From NCBI RefSeq assembly GCF_003002925.1, contig NZ_PVTK01000002.1, positions 186,001-250,000 on the forward strand: a stretch of DNA of 64,000 nucleotides, given 5' to 3'. Made by a program: the position numbers and the translations under genes. Shown here piece by piece: positions 47,053 to 58,348 of the stretch. How positions within the stretch are numbered: the first letter of the stretch is position 1; each line of letters opens with the position of its first letter. Origin of the DNA: Vreelandella songnenensis (lineage in GTDB: Bacteria > Pseudomonadota > Gammaproteobacteria > Pseudomonadales > Halomonadaceae). The notes under the pieces were generated by a model. The model saw nothing but the letters and a program-made list of their open reading frames with translations, searched no databases and had not been told where the DNA came from.

Positions 47053-47742
47053 TCAATCAACAGAAGCCAACCCTTTCTGGGCAAGCAGTTCCGATAACCG
47101 TTCCACCACTTCCGGTATGCTCAGGCGCGTGGTATCAAGCGTAATGGCATCATCTGCCGGCTTGAGAGGAGCCACACTGCGCTGCGTGTCGCGTGCATCG
47201 CGTGCCTGAATCTCCTTTAAAAGACTCGGAAGACTAGCATCCATGCCCGCCTCCTGCAACTGAAGATGGCGACGACGCGCTCGCTCTTCAGCGCTGGCCG
47301 TTAAAAACACCTTTAAAGGCGCATCGGTAAAAACGACCGTTCCCATATCACGTCCATCCGCCACCAACCCCGGCGTCTGACAAAAATCCCGCTGGCGTTG
47401 AAGCAAAGCGGTACGAACTTCTGGCATGGCTGCCACCATCGACGCCCGCTCGCCCATCTGCTCGGTACGAATCAGTTGGCTTACATCCTCGCCTTCCAGC
47501 AGCGTGCGAACGCCGCCTTCCCCAACGGGAAAGGCGACATCCAGTGACTGCGCCAGTGCAGCCACACCCTGCTCGTCATCAAGGGCCACTGCGTGCTTGA
47601 TGGCCGCCGCTGCCGTCAGCCGGTAAAGCGCCCCGCTATCCAACAGATGCCAGCCTAGACGCTTGGCTATCAGACTGCTGATGGTTCCCTTGCCTGCACC
47701 GCCCGGCCCATCAATGGTGAGCACCGGGATAGACTTAGTCAT
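47053..47742 (-). CDS. cmk: Cytidylate kinase
   Basis: A 229-residue CMP/dCMP kinase. The P loop is [18 protein letters not shown] near residue 9; [14 protein letters not shown] and [15 protein letters not shown] are family motifs; [10 protein letters not shown] closes the lid region. Its ATG overlaps the last eight bases of the tyrA-aroA gene, so it is translationally coupled. It feeds dCDP and CDP pools for DNA and lipid synthesis. It precedes rpsA as in E. coli. Confidence 0.96.
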   Translation of the reverse strand: MTKSIPVLTIDGPGGAGKGTISSLIAKRLGWHLLDSGALYRLTAAAAIKHAVALDDEQGVAALAQSLDVAFPVGEGGVRTLLEGEDVSQLIRTEQMGERASMVAAMPEVRTALLQRQRDFCQTPGLVADGRDMGTVVFTDAPLKVFLTASAEERARRRHLQLQEAGMDASLPSLLKEIQARDARDTQRSVAPLKPADDAITLDTTRLSIPEVVERLSELLAQKGLASVD

Positions 47743-50023
47743 GCCCGCCCTCCACGTTGACGCTCATGCCGATTCGATTGGCAAGCTCGACAAAGCTTGG
47801 GAATGAAGTGGCCACGTTGGCGCAGTCGTCAATGACGATGTCATCGCCAGCACGCAGCGCCGCGATGGCGAACGCCATGGCAATGCGGTGGTCACCGAGA
47901 CTATCGACACGCCCACCGCCGTAGCTTGGCGTGTCACCACTACCGTTGCCCACGATATCGATACCGTCTTCGACCACGGTATGTTCAACGCCCAGCACGG
48001 CAAGTCCATCGGCCATGGCCTGAATGCGGTCAGACTCCTTTACACGCAGCTCTTCTGCGCCGCGCAGGCGAGTCGTGCCGGATGCATTGGCGGCGGCGAT
48101 AAACAGTGCCGGGAATTCATCAATCGCCAGGGGCACCTGTTCGACCGGAATATCAATGCCGTTGAGCGGCGCGTAGCGGATACGAATATCGGCCACCGGC
48201 TCACCGCCGACTTCACGCTCGTTTTCAAGCGCAAGATCCGCCCCCATCAGGGTCAGAATATTGATAACTCCGATGCGAGTCGGGTTGATTCCCACGTGTT
48301 CCAGGGTAATGTCAGCGCCAGGCGTGATGGCAGCAGCCACCAGGAAGAAGGTTGCCGACGAAATGTCCGAAGGCACATCGATCGGCCCCGCCGAGAGCTT
48401 TCCGCCGCCCTGTAGCCAGCAAGTGTCTTCTTCGCGGGAAACCGCATAGCCAAACCCATTGAGCATACGCTCGGTATGATCGCGGGTGGGTGCCGGTTCA
48501 CGTACGCGTGTTTCACCCTCGGCATAAAGCCCTGCCAGCAAAAGACAGGATTTTACCTGCGCACTGGCCATGGGCATATCGTAAAAAACGCCTTTAAGCG
48601 ACGCGCCGCCTTTAATCCTGAGTGGCGGCCGGCCACCTTCGGCGGTGTCAATCGTGGCGCCCATCAAGCGTAGCGGATCAGCCACACGCGCCATGGGACG
48701 CTTGGTCAGCGACTCGTCCCCTGTCAGTTCGCTATCAAATGCCTGGCCCGCGAGCAGCCCGGCAAAAAGACGCATGGCGGTTCCGGAATTGCCGACATAA
48801 AGCGGCCCGGAAGGTGCTTTCAGGCCGTGCATGCCAACGCCATGAATCGTCACGCGTCCTTGGTGCGGGCCTTCAATGGCAACGCCCATTTCGCGAAACG
48901 CCTGAAGCGTGGCCAGGCTGTCCTCACCTTCCAGAAATCCTTTTACCTCGGTGACGCCTTCTGCAAGTGCGCCCAGCATGATCGAGCGGTGCGACATGGA
49001 TTTATCGCCCGGTACGCGCAGACGGCCCTTGGCTTCACCGCCCGGGTGTACTCGATAGGTCACCTTACCCTGTGGTTGCATATTGTATTCCGCTTGGTAG
49101 CTGGTTTTATTCAATAACGTATCAAAGTAATGGCGTGCATGACTTGCACGATCAAAGGTAGCGATCAGCGCATCGCTATCACCGCCTTCCACGGCCTGAC
49201 GTAGCCGGGCAAGGCCCGCCTCGAAATCATCCAATGACGCCAGCACCGCTTCACGATTGGCAACAAAGATATCCCGCCACATGACCGGATCGCTGCCCGC
49301 GATACGGGTGAAATCACGAAAACCGCCGGCGGCATAACGAAATATCTCGAGCCGCTCGTCCTGGCGGGCCAGCGTATCCACCAATGAGAACGCCAGCAGG
49401 TGGGGCAAATGGCTGGTACGCGCAAGCACTTGATCGTGGCGCTCGACATCCATTTCCAGCACATCAGCACCGCAGGCTTGCCAAAGCGCACGCACCCGCT
49501 GCAAGGCGTCCGGGTCGACATCAGGCTCCGGCGTGAGGATAACGCTGTGCCGGACATACAGCGCTGGGTTGGCAGCGGCAACGCCACTTTTTTCCGAGCC
49601 TGCAATGGGATGCCCCAGCACCATATTGGGGGGCACACGACCAAAAGCGTTAATGGCACTGGCACGAATGGTCGCCTTGGTACTTCCCACATCGGTCAGC
49701 ACGACATTATTGGCCGCCAGGGGCAGTGCATCCGCCAACGCGACCAGAACGGATTCCATGGCAAGCACCGGCACGGCCAGTACCACCATGGTGGCATCCA
49801 CTACCTGAGCGGCAAGATCCACACCGCCTTCATTGACCAGACCCATTTCGATGCCGCGGGCAACTTCATCCGGATCGGGATCACAAGCGGCAATCACCCC
49901 TTTGAAACCCGAAACGCGCAGCGCTGCCGCCAACGAACCACCGATCAGGCCCAATCCGACGATAACCAGCCGCTGCTCGGTGCATGGCGATCGCTTTGCC
50001 GCTGGTGAACGCACGGATGTCAC
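47735..50023 (-). CDS. Fused prephenate dehydrogenase / EPSP synthase (TyrA-AroA)
   Basis: A 762-residue fusion. Residues about 1-310 are prephenate dehydrogenase: nucleotide motif [21 protein letters not shown], and [12 protein letters not shown]. From about 320 the chain is 5-enolpyruvylshikimate-3-phosphate synthase ([35 protein letters not shown], and RVKESDRI). It makes two enzymes of aromatic amino acid synthesis in one polypeptide, as known in Pseudomonas relatives. The start is a GTG whose GTGA overlaps the pheA stop. MSHRS-type sequence and Gly at the glyphosate-sensitive loop are usual class I. Confidence 0.95.
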   Translation of the reverse strand: MTSVRSPAAKRSPCTEQRLVIVGLGLIGGSLAAALRVSGFKGVIAACDPDPDEVARGIEMGLVNEGGVDLAAQVVDATMVVLAVPVLAMESVLVALADALPLAANNVVLTDVGSTKATIRASAINAFGRVPPNMVLGHPIAGSEKSGVAAANPALYVRHSVILTPEPDVDPDALQRVRALWQACGADVLEMDVERHDQVLARTSHLPHLLAFSLVDTLARQDERLEIFRYAAGGFRDFTRIAGSDPVMWRDIFVANREAVLASLDDFEAGLARLRQAVEGGDSDALIATFDRASHARHYFDTLLNKTSYQAEYNMQPQGKVTYRVHPGGEAKGRLRVPGDKSMSHRSIMLGALAEGVTEVKGFLEGEDSLATLQAFREMGVAIEGPHQGRVTIHGVGMHGLKAPSGPLYVGNSGTAMRLFAGLLAGQAFDSELTGDESLTKRPMARVADPLRLMGATIDTAEGGRPPLRIKGGASLKGVFYDMPMASAQVKSCLLLAGLYAEGETRVREPAPTRDHTERMLNGFGYAVSREEDTCWLQGGGKLSAGPIDVPSDISSATFFLVAAAITPGADITLEHVGINPTRIGVINILTLMGADLALENEREVGGEPVADIRIRYAPLNGIDIPVEQVPLAIDEFPALFIAAANASGTTRLRGAEELRVKESDRIQAMADGLAVLGVEHTVVEDGIDIVGNGSGDTPSYGGGRVDSLGDHRIAMAFAIAALRAGDDIVIDDCANVATSFPSFVELANRIGMSVNVEGGHD

Positions 50024-51111
50024 AGCACGCCTTGCGGGTAGGAGCCCAGCACACGCAGCTCGGAAGCGCGTAGCTTGACTTCCTCCAGCACGGCGGCGAC
50101 ACGTGGCTCATCGACATGGCCTTTAAAATCGATAAAGAACACGTAGTTCCATACGCCGGTGCGCGATGGCCGGGTTTCGATACGGGTCAAGTCGATCTTG
50201 TGGCGGTGAAAAGGCTCCAGCAGGTCATGCAGCGCGCCGGGCTGGTTGCGCATGGCGACCACGATGGAGGTCTTGTCCTCGCCGGCCATGGGCACCTGCT
50301 GATTACCGATAATCAAGAACCGGGTCGAGTTGTCCGGCCGGTCTTCAATCTTGTCGGCGATCCGTTCAAGGCCATAGAGCTTGGCAGCCATATCACCGGC
50401 AATTGCAGCGCTGTGCCATTCGGTCTTGACCAGTTTGGCCGCTTCGGCGTTGGAGGATACCGGCACGCGCTCGGCGTGAGGATAGTGTGCATCGAGCCAC
50501 TTGCGGCACTGACCAAAGGATTGCGGGTGCGAGTAGATACGCGAGATCTTGTCGCGGCGCGTGGTATCACTGATCAGAAGATGGTGATGAATGCGCAGCA
50601 CGACTTCGCCGCAAATATGGATAGACGAATCCATGAAGGTATCGAGCGTGTGATTGACGACCCCTTCCGTCGAGTTCTCGACCGGCACCACGCCGTAGTT
50701 TACGGCACCGGCCTCAACCTCGCGAAACACCTCGTCAATGGCCGCCATGGGCAAGCTGATCGCGCTCTCGCCAAAATGTTTGAGCGCCGCCTGCTGGGTA
50801 AAGGTACCTTCCGGCCCCAGATACGCCACCTTGATCGGCTGCTCAAGCGCCAGACAAGCCGACATGATTTCGCGAAACAGCCGCGCCATCTCTTCAGAAT
50901 CCAGCGGCCCCTGGTTAAGCGACATGATACGGCGAAGCACCTGCGCTTCACGCTCAGGCCGGTAGAACACCGCATCCTTGTCGTGAGCGAGCTTGACGTG
51001 CGCTACTTTCTGCGCGCAGTCGGCGCGTTCGCTGATCAGGCGAAGAATATCGCCATCCAGCTGATCAATACGCTGGCGCAGCTCATCCAGGTTGATTGAC
51101 GAGTCGGACAT
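50020..51111 (-). CDS. pheA: Bifunctional chorismate mutase / prephenate dehydratase
   Basis: A 363-residue P protein. Chorismate mutase (AroQ) occupies about 1-90 (LRQRIDQLDGDILRLISERA). Prephenate dehydratase begins at VAYLGPEGTFTQQAALKHFG near 95, with NSTEGVVNHTLDTF in the active site, and ends before an ACT domain (LTRIETRPSRTGVWNYVFFID, given as ETRPSRTGVWNYVFF), which binds Phe for feedback inhibition. It starts five bases after serC ends and overlaps the next gene by four, so it is in the middle of the aromatic operon. Confidence 0.96.
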   Translation of the reverse strand: MSDSSINLDELRQRIDQLDGDILRLISERADCAQKVAHVKLAHDKDAVFYRPEREAQVLRRIMSLNQGPLDSEEMARLFREIMSACLALEQPIKVAYLGPEGTFTQQAALKHFGESAISLPMAAIDEVFREVEAGAVNYGVVPVENSTEGVVNHTLDTFMDSSIHICGEVVLRIHHHLLISDTTRRDKISRIYSHPQSFGQCRKWLDAHYPHAERVPVSSNAEAAKLVKTEWHSAAIAGDMAAKLYGLERIADKIEDRPDNSTRFLIIGNQQVPMAGEDKTSIVVAMRNQPGALHDLLEPFHRHKIDLTRIETRPSRTGVWNYVFFIDFKGHVDEPRVAAVLEEVKLRASELRVLGSYPQGVL

Positions 51112-51116
51112 GAACG

Positions 51117-52220
51117 TTAGCCTCTTCGTTGTTCAAAATCTGCCATGAAAGCTACCAGCGCATCGACTGCCTCTTCAGGCACGGCGTTGTAAAGACTGGC
51201 ACGCATGCCGCCCACGCTGCGGTGACCTTTCAGGTTGAGAAGCCCCGCCTGGTCAGCCTCTTGTAAAAATGCCTTGTCCAGAGCGGCATCGGCCAATACG
51301 AAAGGCACGTTCATGCGCGAACGGTTCGCCTTGGCAATCGGATTGCTGTAGAAGTCGCTGGTATCAATGGCGCTATAAAGCTTATCCGCCTTGCGCTGAT
51401 TGATGACATTCATCGCTTCAAGACCGCCAATATCATCGCGCAGCCACTGAAAGACGAGCCCTGCCAGGTACCAGGCATAGGTTGGCGGCGTGTTGACCAT
51501 GGAGCCGGCTTCGGCCAGCATTTGATAGTCAAACAGCGAGGGGATATCCGGCTTGGCACGACCCAGCAGATCGTCGCGAACCAGCACCAGCGTCAAGCCC
51601 GCTGGGCCAATATTCTTCTGCGCCCCGGCATAGATGACGCCAAAGTCGTCAACCTGCATGGGCTTGGAAAGAATATTGGAAGACATATCGCAGACCAGCG
51701 GTACACGCTGGCCGTCAGCACGCGAAACGTGGGGCGTGTAGTCAAACTCCAGGCCACCAATCGTCTCATTGGACGTGTAATGCAGGTAAGCCGCGTCGCG
51801 GCTGATATCCAGCGTATCATGCCCAGGTACAGCCGTATGGCCATTGGGTTCGCTGCTGCCGGCTACGTGGCACGCATAGCCAAGCCGCCTGGCTTCACTC
51901 AAGGCTTTCTTGCCCCAGATACCCGTCTGGATAAAATTGCCGCTGCCGCCCTGGCCCAGCAGGTTCATGGGCAGCATGGCAAACTGCATGCTCGCCCCGC
52001 CTTGCAAGAACAGCACGCGGTAATGATCAGGAACGCTCAGCAACGCGCGGAAATCCGCCTCCGCCTGCTCGGCAATCGCCACGAACTCGTCGCTTCGGTG
52101 GCTCATTTCCATAACGGAAAGGCCACGCCCCTGATAATCCACCAGCTCGTTGCGGGCCCTTTCGAGCACCGCAACAGGCAGGGCCGCCGGCCCTGCGCAA
52201 AAGTTATAGTGACGCGTCAT
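51117..52220 (-). CDS. serC: Phosphoserine aminotransferase
   Basis: A 367-residue PLP aminotransferase in serine synthesis, also used in pyridoxine synthesis. It begins [15 protein letters not shown]; the PLP lysine is in [30 protein letters not shown] and SIFDYQML-like PSLFDYQML follow the family. The ATG at 52220 lies inside the last codons of gyrA, a 17-base overlap in another frame. The upstream ATG at 52262 would put extra, non-homologous residues at the N terminus. Confidence 0.96.
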   Translation of the reverse strand: MTRHYNFCAGPAALPVAVLERARNELVDYQGRGLSVMEMSHRSDEFVAIAEQAEADFRALLSVPDHYRVLFLQGGASMQFAMLPMNLLGQGGSGNFIQTGIWGKKALSEARRLGYACHVAGSSEPNGHTAVPGHDTLDISRDAAYLHYTSNETIGGLEFDYTPHVSRADGQRVPLVCDMSSNILSKPMQVDDFGVIYAGAQKNIGPAGLTLVLVRDDLLGRAKPDIPSLFDYQMLAEAGSMVNTPPTYAWYLAGLVFQWLRDDIGGLEAMNVINQRKADKLYSAIDTSDFYSNPIAKANRSRMNVPFVLADAALDKAFLQEADQAGLLNLKGHRSVGGMRASLYNAVPEEAVDALVAFMADFEQRRG

Positions 52221-54906
52221 CGGCCCCAGTATCCTGTGCACTTTCGCTTGCGTTGTCTTCAATCACCTCATCCAGCGCTTCCAGCTCGCTGTCGTCCGGC
52301 TCATCAACACGCACGGTTTTAACCAGCTTTTCCTCTTTACCCAGGCGAATCAGCATTACACCCTGAGTATTACGCGATGTCGTGGATACCTCTTCAACCC
52401 GCGTACGTACCAGCGTGCCGCGATCGGTAATCAGCATCATTTCATCGGCGTCGTAGACCTGCATGGCGGCCACCAGTGCGCCGTTACGCTCGCTGGTCTG
52501 CATGGCGATGACACCTTGGCCACCGCGTCCACGCAGCGGGAACTCTTCCAGGCGCGTGCGCTTGCCATAACCATTTTCACTGGCGGTCAGGATATAGATC
52601 TGGCCTTCCGGCTGGGTGCTTTCAACAGCACTCTCAACCGCTTCTTCACCCTCGGCATCCGCTTCGGCATCGATCTGCTGGCTCTTGGGAATGATCAAGC
52701 TGATCACTTCACAGCCTTCGGCCAGACGCATGCCGCGTACACCGCGGGCTGTACGCCCCATGGCGCGCACATTGCCTTCTTCAAAGCGAATCGCCTTGCC
52801 ATTGGAGGAGAGCATCATGGCGTGGTCGGACCCGGAAGTGATCGCGGCACCGACCAGGCGGTCGCCCTCTTCAAGATCGATCGCGATCAGGCCCACGCTA
52901 CGCGGACGCGAGAACTGCTCGAGACTCGTCCGCTTCACCGTGCCGTTGGCCGTGGCGAAGAAGATATAGTGTTCAGGGTCGTAGTCACGCACCGGCAGGA
53001 TGGCATTGACCGACTCGCCTTCTTCCAGCGGCAGCATGTTCACCAGCGGCTTGCCACGTGAACCGCGGCTCGCGGCGGGCATTTCGTAAACTTTCAGCCA
53101 GTACACCTTGCCGCGGTTGGAGAACAGCAGCACGGTGTCATGGGTCGAGGCCACCAGCAGGTGCTCGATCACGTCTTCATCTTTCATGGACGTGGCCGAC
53201 TTGCCGCGGCCACCCCGACGCTGCGCCTGATAGTCCGAAAGCGGCTGGGTCTTGGCGTAACCCGAGCGCGATACGGTAACGACCATATCCTCTTCAGCAA
53301 TCAGGTCTTCCATGGAAAGATCCAGATGGCTTGCCTGAATTTCGGTACGCCGGTCATTGCCGAACTGATCGCGCACGGCATGCAGCTCTTCACGAATGAC
53401 TTCCATCAAACGGTCAGCGGAGGCCAGTATTTCGGTCAGCTCGGCAATACGCTCAAGAATCGACAGGTATTCGTTAAGCAGCTTCTCGGTTTCCAGCCCC
53501 GTCAGACGATGCAGGCGCAGCTCAAGAATTGCCTGAGCCTGGGCTGGCGACAGCCGGTACTCGGTCGCTGACGGATTAAGACCAAAGTGCTCATCAAGCT
53601 CTTCAGGCTTGCAGGAAGTCGCCCCCGCTCTTTCGAGCATGGCGGTTACCTGGCCAGGCTGCCACGTTTTCGCCAGCAGCTTCTCCTTGGCTTCGGAAGC
53701 ACTGGGCGATGCCTTGATCATTTCGATAATGGCATCGATGTTGGAGATAGCGACCGCCAGGCCTTCCAGGATATGGCCACGTTCGCGGGCTTTCTTGAGT
53801 TCGAACAGCGTTCGCCGGGTAACCACCTCTCGGCGGTGACGAATGAACGCTTCCAGCATTTCCTTGAGGTTCAGGGTACGCGGCTGGCCGTTCTCGAGCG
53901 CCACCATGTTGATACCGAACACGTTTTGCAGCTGGGTCTGGGCAAACAGGTTGTTGACCACGACTTCGCCGGACTCGCCGCGCTTGATCTCGATGACAAC
54001 GCGCAAGCCGTCCTTATCGGATTCATCGCGCAGCTCGGCAATGCCTTCGATCTTCTTCTCTTTGACCAGCTCGGCGATTTTCTCGATCAGCCGCGCCTTG
54101 TTCACCTGATAAGGCAGCTCGGTGATGATGATGTGGTCGCGGCCAGTCTTGTCATGGTGTTCGATGGTATGGCAGGCGCGCACATAGATGCGCCCACGCC
54201 CGGTGCGATAGGCATCCAGAATGCCTGCACGCCCGTTGATGATACCGCCAGTGGGGAAGTCAGGACCCGGGATATACTCCATCAGGTCATCCACGGACAG
54301 CGTGTAGTCGTCGATCAGCGCCAGACAGCCATCGATGACTTCACGCATGTTGTGCGGAGGAATATTGGTCGCCATGCCTACCGCGATGCCCGACGAGCCG
54401 TTGATCAGCAGGTTGGGCACCTTGGTGGGTAGTACGGCCGGGATACGTTCGGTACCGTCGTAGTTGTCGACCCAATCCACGGTATCCTTTTCAAGATCCG
54501 CGAGCAGCTCGTGCGCTAGACGCGACATGCGCACTTCGGTGTAACGCATGGCGGCGGCATTATCGCCGTCGATGGAGCCGAAGTTGCCCTGGCCGTCGAC
54601 CAGCACATGGCGCATCGAGAAGTGCTGCGCCATACGTACGATGGTGTCGTAAACCGCGCTATCACCATGCGGGTGATATTTACCGATGACATCGCCGACC
54701 ACACGTGCCGACTTCTTGTACGGTTTATTCCAGTCATTGCCCAGTTCGTGCATGGCAAACAGCACACGCCGGTGAACCGGTTTCAGCCCGTCGCGCACGT
54801 CAGGCAGCGCGCGGCCGATAATGACACTCATCGCATAGTCGAGGTACGACTGTTTGAGCTCGTCTTCAATATTGACGGGCAAGATTTCTCTGGCGATGTC
54901 ACCCAT
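52204..54906 (-). CDS. gyrA: DNA gyrase subunit A
   Basis: A 900-residue type II topoisomerase subunit that introduces negative supercoils with GyrB. The quinolone-determining region reads [10 protein letters not shown], with Ser83 and Asp87 in the susceptible state. The active-site tyrosine lies in [15 protein letters not shown] near 122. The C-terminal beta-pinwheel contains a GyrA box ([10 protein letters not shown] near 560) and ends in a variable acidic tail ([14 protein letters not shown]). It heads the long operon serC-pheA-tyrA/aroA-cmk-rpsA. Confidence 0.98.
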   Translation of the reverse strand: MGDIAREILPVNIEDELKQSYLDYAMSVIIGRALPDVRDGLKPVHRRVLFAMHELGNDWNKPYKKSARVVGDVIGKYHPHGDSAVYDTIVRMAQHFSMRHVLVDGQGNFGSIDGDNAAAMRYTEVRMSRLAHELLADLEKDTVDWVDNYDGTERIPAVLPTKVPNLLINGSSGIAVGMATNIPPHNMREVIDGCLALIDDYTLSVDDLMEYIPGPDFPTGGIINGRAGILDAYRTGRGRIYVRACHTIEHHDKTGRDHIIITELPYQVNKARLIEKIAELVKEKKIEGIAELRDESDKDGLRVVIEIKRGESGEVVVNNLFAQTQLQNVFGINMVALENGQPRTLNLKEMLEAFIRHRREVVTRRTLFELKKARERGHILEGLAVAISNIDAIIEMIKASPSASEAKEKLLAKTWQPGQVTAMLERAGATSCKPEELDEHFGLNPSATEYRLSPAQAQAILELRLHRLTGLETEKLLNEYLSILERIAELTEILASADRLMEVIREELHAVRDQFGNDRRTEIQASHLDLSMEDLIAEEDMVVTVSRSGYAKTQPLSDYQAQRRGGRGKSATSMKDEDVIEHLLVASTHDTVLLFSNRGKVYWLKVYEMPAASRGSRGKPLVNMLPLEEGESVNAILPVRDYDPEHYIFFATANGTVKRTSLEQFSRPRSVGLIAIDLEEGDRLVGAAITSGSDHAMMLSSNGKAIRFEEGNVRAMGRTARGVRGMRLAEGCEVISLIIPKSQQIDAEADAEGEEAVESAVESTQPEGQIYILTASENGYGKRTRLEEFPLRGRGGQGVIAMQTSERNGALVAAMQVYDADEMMLITDRGTLVRTRVEEVSTTSRNTQGVMLIRLGKEEKLVKTVRVDEPDDSELEALDEVIEDNASESAQDTGADDASL

Positions 54907-55059
54907 GAAAGTCAGATCCTTTGCACTGCATTGGCACTGCGAGAGTTGAAAGCGCTTAAAATACCGCCTTTTAGCAGAACCTCAAGGCGGCGCGCAGATA
55001 CCCCTACATCATACCACTGCATCCGCGGCAAGGGCAGTCAGGGACTCACGCATTGCTGA

Positions 55060-55494
55060 TTAAGGCGTAAATTGCTCCTTGGCAAGCACTAGCCGGTCAA
55101 GCGTCTGCCTGAGCTCTCCTTCAATGGCCACCGCCTTGTTGGCCTTCATGTCCAGAAGCACGAAGGTAAGATCCGCCTGGGCAATCAGTGTACCGTCGCT
55201 TCTATAGATACGGTGATGGCAAAGGGCGCTACGCTCACCCACCTCCACCATGCCGGTAAGCACACTAAGATCATCGCCGTGTCCGGCGGCAGCGCGATAG
55301 TCGATGTTCAGATTGACCACGACAAAGGCGCGCCCGGCTTGATGAAGCTCGCTCATCAAGCCGGGATGTTCATCAAAGAATGCCCAGCGGCCCTCCTCCA
55401 TGAACTCGAGATAGCGGGCATTATTGACGTGCTGATAGACATCCAGATGATAGCCGCGAACGCGTAGCGCCACGCGTGAAAGCCCCTCGGACAT
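55060..55494 (-). CDS. Acyl-CoA thioesterase, hotdog fold (YbgC/FadM-like)
   Basis: A 144-residue 4-hydroxybenzoyl-CoA-type hotdog thioesterase. The motif YHLDVYQHVNNARYLEFMEEGR near residue 14, given here as LDVYQHVNNARYLEFME, contains the active-site Asp and the typical helix. FVVVNLNIDYRAAAGHGDDL and the last VLLDMKANKAVAI are standard. It hydrolyses acyl-CoA of unknown chain length. The start at 55494 has AGGGAGAAGAAATT; the earlier ATG at 55551 lacks a site. It ends 153 bases from the start of gyrA. Confidence 0.85.
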   Translation of the reverse strand: MSEGLSRVALRVRGYHLDVYQHVNNARYLEFMEEGRWAFFDEHPGLMSELHQAGRAFVVVNLNIDYRAAAGHGDDLSVLTGMVEVGERSALCHHRIYRSDGTLIAQADLTFVLLDMKANKAVAIEGELRQTLDRLVLAKEQFTP

Positions 55495-55658
55495 AATTTC
55501 TTCTCCCTGAAAACATGATGACGATAGCGGGTTTACCCACCATGACGTCAATCAAACACAAGTTTGAAACACATACAATAAGCGCATGGGAGGTAAGGAG
55601 CTGGCAGGAATGCCCGGCTTTCGACATAATGTGCCACCTTTTGGATAGGACTGGTGAC

Positions 55659-56597
55659 ATGTGGTTTAAGCACCTGCATTTATATCGCCTGCACGGCGCC
55701 CCCGAGCTCGACAGCACAACCCTGACCGATGCTCTCGATGCGCATGCAGCCAAACCGCTGGGCACGGCGGATGCGCGCCGCCTGGGCTGGACGGCGCCCG
55801 CCGGCCGCCTTGGCGGTGGCCAGCTGCTGCACGAGATACAGGGCCACCGTTTGCTTTCGGTACTGCGCCAGGAGCGCCTGCTGCCCGCCTCGGTCGTCAA
55901 GGAAGAGGTGGATGAACAGGTGGCCGATATAGAGGCACGCGAAGGCCGCAAGGTAACCCGCAAGGAAAAAACCGCGCTGAAGGAGCAGGTAACTGAAGAG
56001 CTGCTGCCCCGAGCCTTTATCCGTAGCCAGAAAGTCGATCTCTGGTGGGATACGCGCCGCCAGTTGATAGGTATCAATGCAAGCTCACGCACGCGTGCCG
56101 AAGACGTCCTGGATCTGCTGCGCGAAACCCTGGGTAGTTTGAAGGCTACGCCGCTCTCCTCCCAGACACTGCCGATTCGCGCCATGACCACCTGGCTTGG
56201 CGACCCGGCAAGCCGTCCGGCGGATCTTCAGCTTGGCGATCAAGTCGAACTCAAGGCCAAGGGCGATGACGGCGTACTGCGCGCGCGCCAGGTGGATCTG
56301 GACAGCGACGAGATTCAGCAGCTGCTCGAAAGCGGCCGTCAGGCCAGCAAGCTCGCCGTGAGCCTCGAAGGTCGGTTAAGCTTCGTGCTGCATGATGACC
56401 TGGCGCTCAAGTCGCTGCGTTTTGGCGATGCCTTGATTGAAGAAGCGGACCATGCCGATGATGGCGACGACGCGCTTGCTCGGCTTGAAACCGACTTTAT
56501 TTTAATGGCCCAAGCGCTATCTGATGATATCGTCCGCCTGATAGAGTGGCTGGATGGTGAAAACAAGCAGGAACCTGCTGAGCCCTCAGGCCACTAA
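55659..56597 (+). CDS. rdgC: Recombination-associated protein RdgC
   Basis: A 312-residue nucleoid-associated ring protein (E. coli 303) that binds double-stranded DNA and limits RecA. It begins MWFKHLHLYRLHG, with GWTAPAGRLGG, LLPASVVKEEVDEQVADIEAREGRKV (in part KEEVDEQVADIEAREG), and the helical acidic C terminus LDGENKQEPAEPS. The start at 55659 is supported by AGGA; the in-frame ATG at 55515 is inside the divergent promoter region. Divergent from the thioesterase gene. Confidence 0.95.
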   Translation: MWFKHLHLYRLHGAPELDSTTLTDALDAHAAKPLGTADARRLGWTAPAGRLGGGQLLHEIQGHRLLSVLRQERLLPASVVKEEVDEQVADIEAREGRKVTRKEKTALKEQVTEELLPRAFIRSQKVDLWWDTRRQLIGINASSRTRAEDVLDLLRETLGSLKATPLSSQTLPIRAMTTWLGDPASRPADLQLGDQVELKAKGDDGVLRARQVDLDSDEIQQLLESGRQASKLAVSLEGRLSFVLHDDLALKSLRFGDALIEEADHADDGDDALARLETDFILMAQALSDDIVRLIEWLDGENKQEPAEPSGH

Positions 56598-56650
56598 CGC
56601 TTTGATGCTGCCATGAATCGTTTTTTACTGTTTATCATCCAACGGATCGC

Positions 56651-57835
56651 ATGAATCATCACAACGACGCAACCAACGCTCTCACTACCACCGATCCGTG
56701 GGCGGATATACGCCCCTATGCGGATAGCGAAGTGGCTGATGTCCTTGCACGTCTGGCCCGCGACAGCGAGCTATTGGATGCGCTCACCCGTTTTCGGCTG
56801 CCGCGCCTGGCCCGCTGGATGCCGTCGCTTGCTCGCACGCTTGCAAGTCGGGCCATTCAACGTGAAGTAAAAGGGGTTACCTCGGTACGCGATTTTCAGA
56901 TGCGCATTGCCACCTATATGGAGCGCATGATTCGCACGACCACCGATGCGTTTGAGGTATCCGGGCTTGACAAGCTCGACCCGGAAAGTGCCTATCTCTT
57001 CATTGGCAATCACCGTGATATATCGCTTGATCCGGCGTTTGTGAACTATGCGCTTTATCAGGCGGACCGCGACACGGTACGTATCGCCATTGGCGATAAC
57101 CTGCTTAAAAAGCCTTATGTCACCGACCTGATGCGGCTCAACAAAAGCTTCATCGTACCCCGCAGCGCACGCGGCAAACGGGCCATGCTGGCGGCCTATC
57201 AGCAGCTCTCGGCCTATATTCGTCATTCAATTACCGATGACCAGCACTCCATCTGGATGGCTCAGCGTGAGGGACGGGCCAAGAATGGCATCGACCGTAC
57301 CGACCCGGCCATCATCAAGATGCTGACCATGGCCAAGCGAAATGCCGAGCGAGACATGGTATTTGGCGAAGCGGTAGCCGAGCTCAAGCTCGTGCCGGTT
57401 TCGATCAGCTATGAATACGACCCCTGTGATGTACAAAAAGCCCAGGAGCTTCACGACCTGGCAACGCAGGGCAGCTACGCCAAAAGCGAATTTGAAGATA
57501 TCCGCTCGATTGTCGCCGGCATTACCGGTGATAAGGGTCGGGTTCAATTGCGCTTTGGCACGCCCATCGGGGTAGATATGGCAACGCCAGACGAAGTGGC
57601 CGGTGAAATCGACCGCCAGGTGATCGGCGGCTACCGTCTGTATCCCAGCCACTACCTGGCACTTGAAGCGCTAGGCGAAGCGCCGGAGCTGGTGGCCCGC
57701 AAGACGATTACCCGGCAGGATCGCGAGCGCTTCAAGGCACGCCTTGAAAACGTACCCGAAGCACTGCGTCCCTACTGGTTATTGCAATACGCCAACCCGG
57801 TCAAGCACAAGGCGGGCCGCCTGACGCTCAAGTAA
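56651..57835 (+). CDS. 1-acylglycerol-3-phosphate acyltransferase-like protein
   Basis: A 394-residue acyltransferase of the PlsB/PlsC superfamily. The HX4D motif is GNHRDISLDPAF near residue 116, and WMAQREGRAKNGIDRT near 200 provides the EGT-like acceptor block. It has no clear transmembrane helix, unlike YihG-type proteins, so it may be peripherally attached. The substrate is unknown; a lysophosphatidate or a lipid head-group acceptor is likely. It begins 53 bases after rdgC on the same strand. Confidence 0.78.
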   Translation: MNHHNDATNALTTTDPWADIRPYADSEVADVLARLARDSELLDALTRFRLPRLARWMPSLARTLASRAIQREVKGVTSVRDFQMRIATYMERMIRTTTDAFEVSGLDKLDPESAYLFIGNHRDISLDPAFVNYALYQADRDTVRIAIGDNLLKKPYVTDLMRLNKSFIVPRSARGKRAMLAAYQQLSAYIRHSITDDQHSIWMAQREGRAKNGIDRTDPAIIKMLTMAKRNAERDMVFGEAVAELKLVPVSISYEYDPCDVQKAQELHDLATQGSYAKSEFEDIRSIVAGITGDKGRVQLRFGTPIGVDMATPDEVAGEIDRQVIGGYRLYPSHYLALEALGEAPELVARKTITRQDRERFKARLENVPEALRPYWLLQYANPVKHKAGRLTLK

Positions 57836-57952
57836 TCGCGCCGCCGATACAGCCAGCAGGCGAGTCATGCCTGCGGCACCAAAAAATGCTATGGTCAATG
57901 CATTGACCGGCTTCGCTGGCGCATTCACAAGCGCGGCGTCAAGGAGAACCTC

Positions 57953-58234
57953 ATGTCTGCATCAGAAATTCAAAAGTCGCGTATTATTAACGAGCTGCGC
58001 GGTTTTATCCGCAAACTGCTTCAAGATCCCGAGATACTTGAACAGTCATTGGTCATCGCTCGCCAAGAGCTCGGCGAGGGCAGCAGCCCCGCCGCCATGG
58101 CCCGGATCGCCAACGAGATATCCAACACCACCAGCGTGCATATCCCGGAAGACCCGGCCGAACATTCAGAGGCTGACAAGCTGTTTCTGGAGCTCTTGAA
58201 AGAAGTCGTTCAGGAAGAGCAGGCGCTTTACTAG
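57953..58234 (+). CDS. Conserved small hypothetical protein upstream of metG
   Basis: A 93-residue soluble, mostly helical protein (MSASEIQKSRIINELRGFIR at the N terminus, acidic EDPAEHSEADKLFLELLKEV later). No family was recognised. CAAGGAGAACCTC is a strong ribosome site, so it is very likely translated. It lies 117 bases after the acyltransferase and 114 before metG; no functional clue. Confidence 0.7.
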   Translation: MSASEIQKSRIINELRGFIRKLLQDPEILEQSLVIARQELGEGSSPAAMARIANEISNTTSVHIPEDPAEHSEADKLFLELLKEVVQEEQALY

Positions 58235-58348
58235 CCGCCCCAAAACGCCAGCAGGACATCCTGCAACGTCGCGCTCATTGCGGTGTCGGCCTGAGGCCGA
58301 CTACTTCGCTGTCTTACCGTTATCGCCCAATTGGAATTAGCACTCACC

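Noticed and set aside
50116..51099. 327-codon plus-strand frame over pheA
   Set aside because: Antisense shadow; chorismate mutase, prephenate dehydratase and ACT motifs are all on the minus strand.
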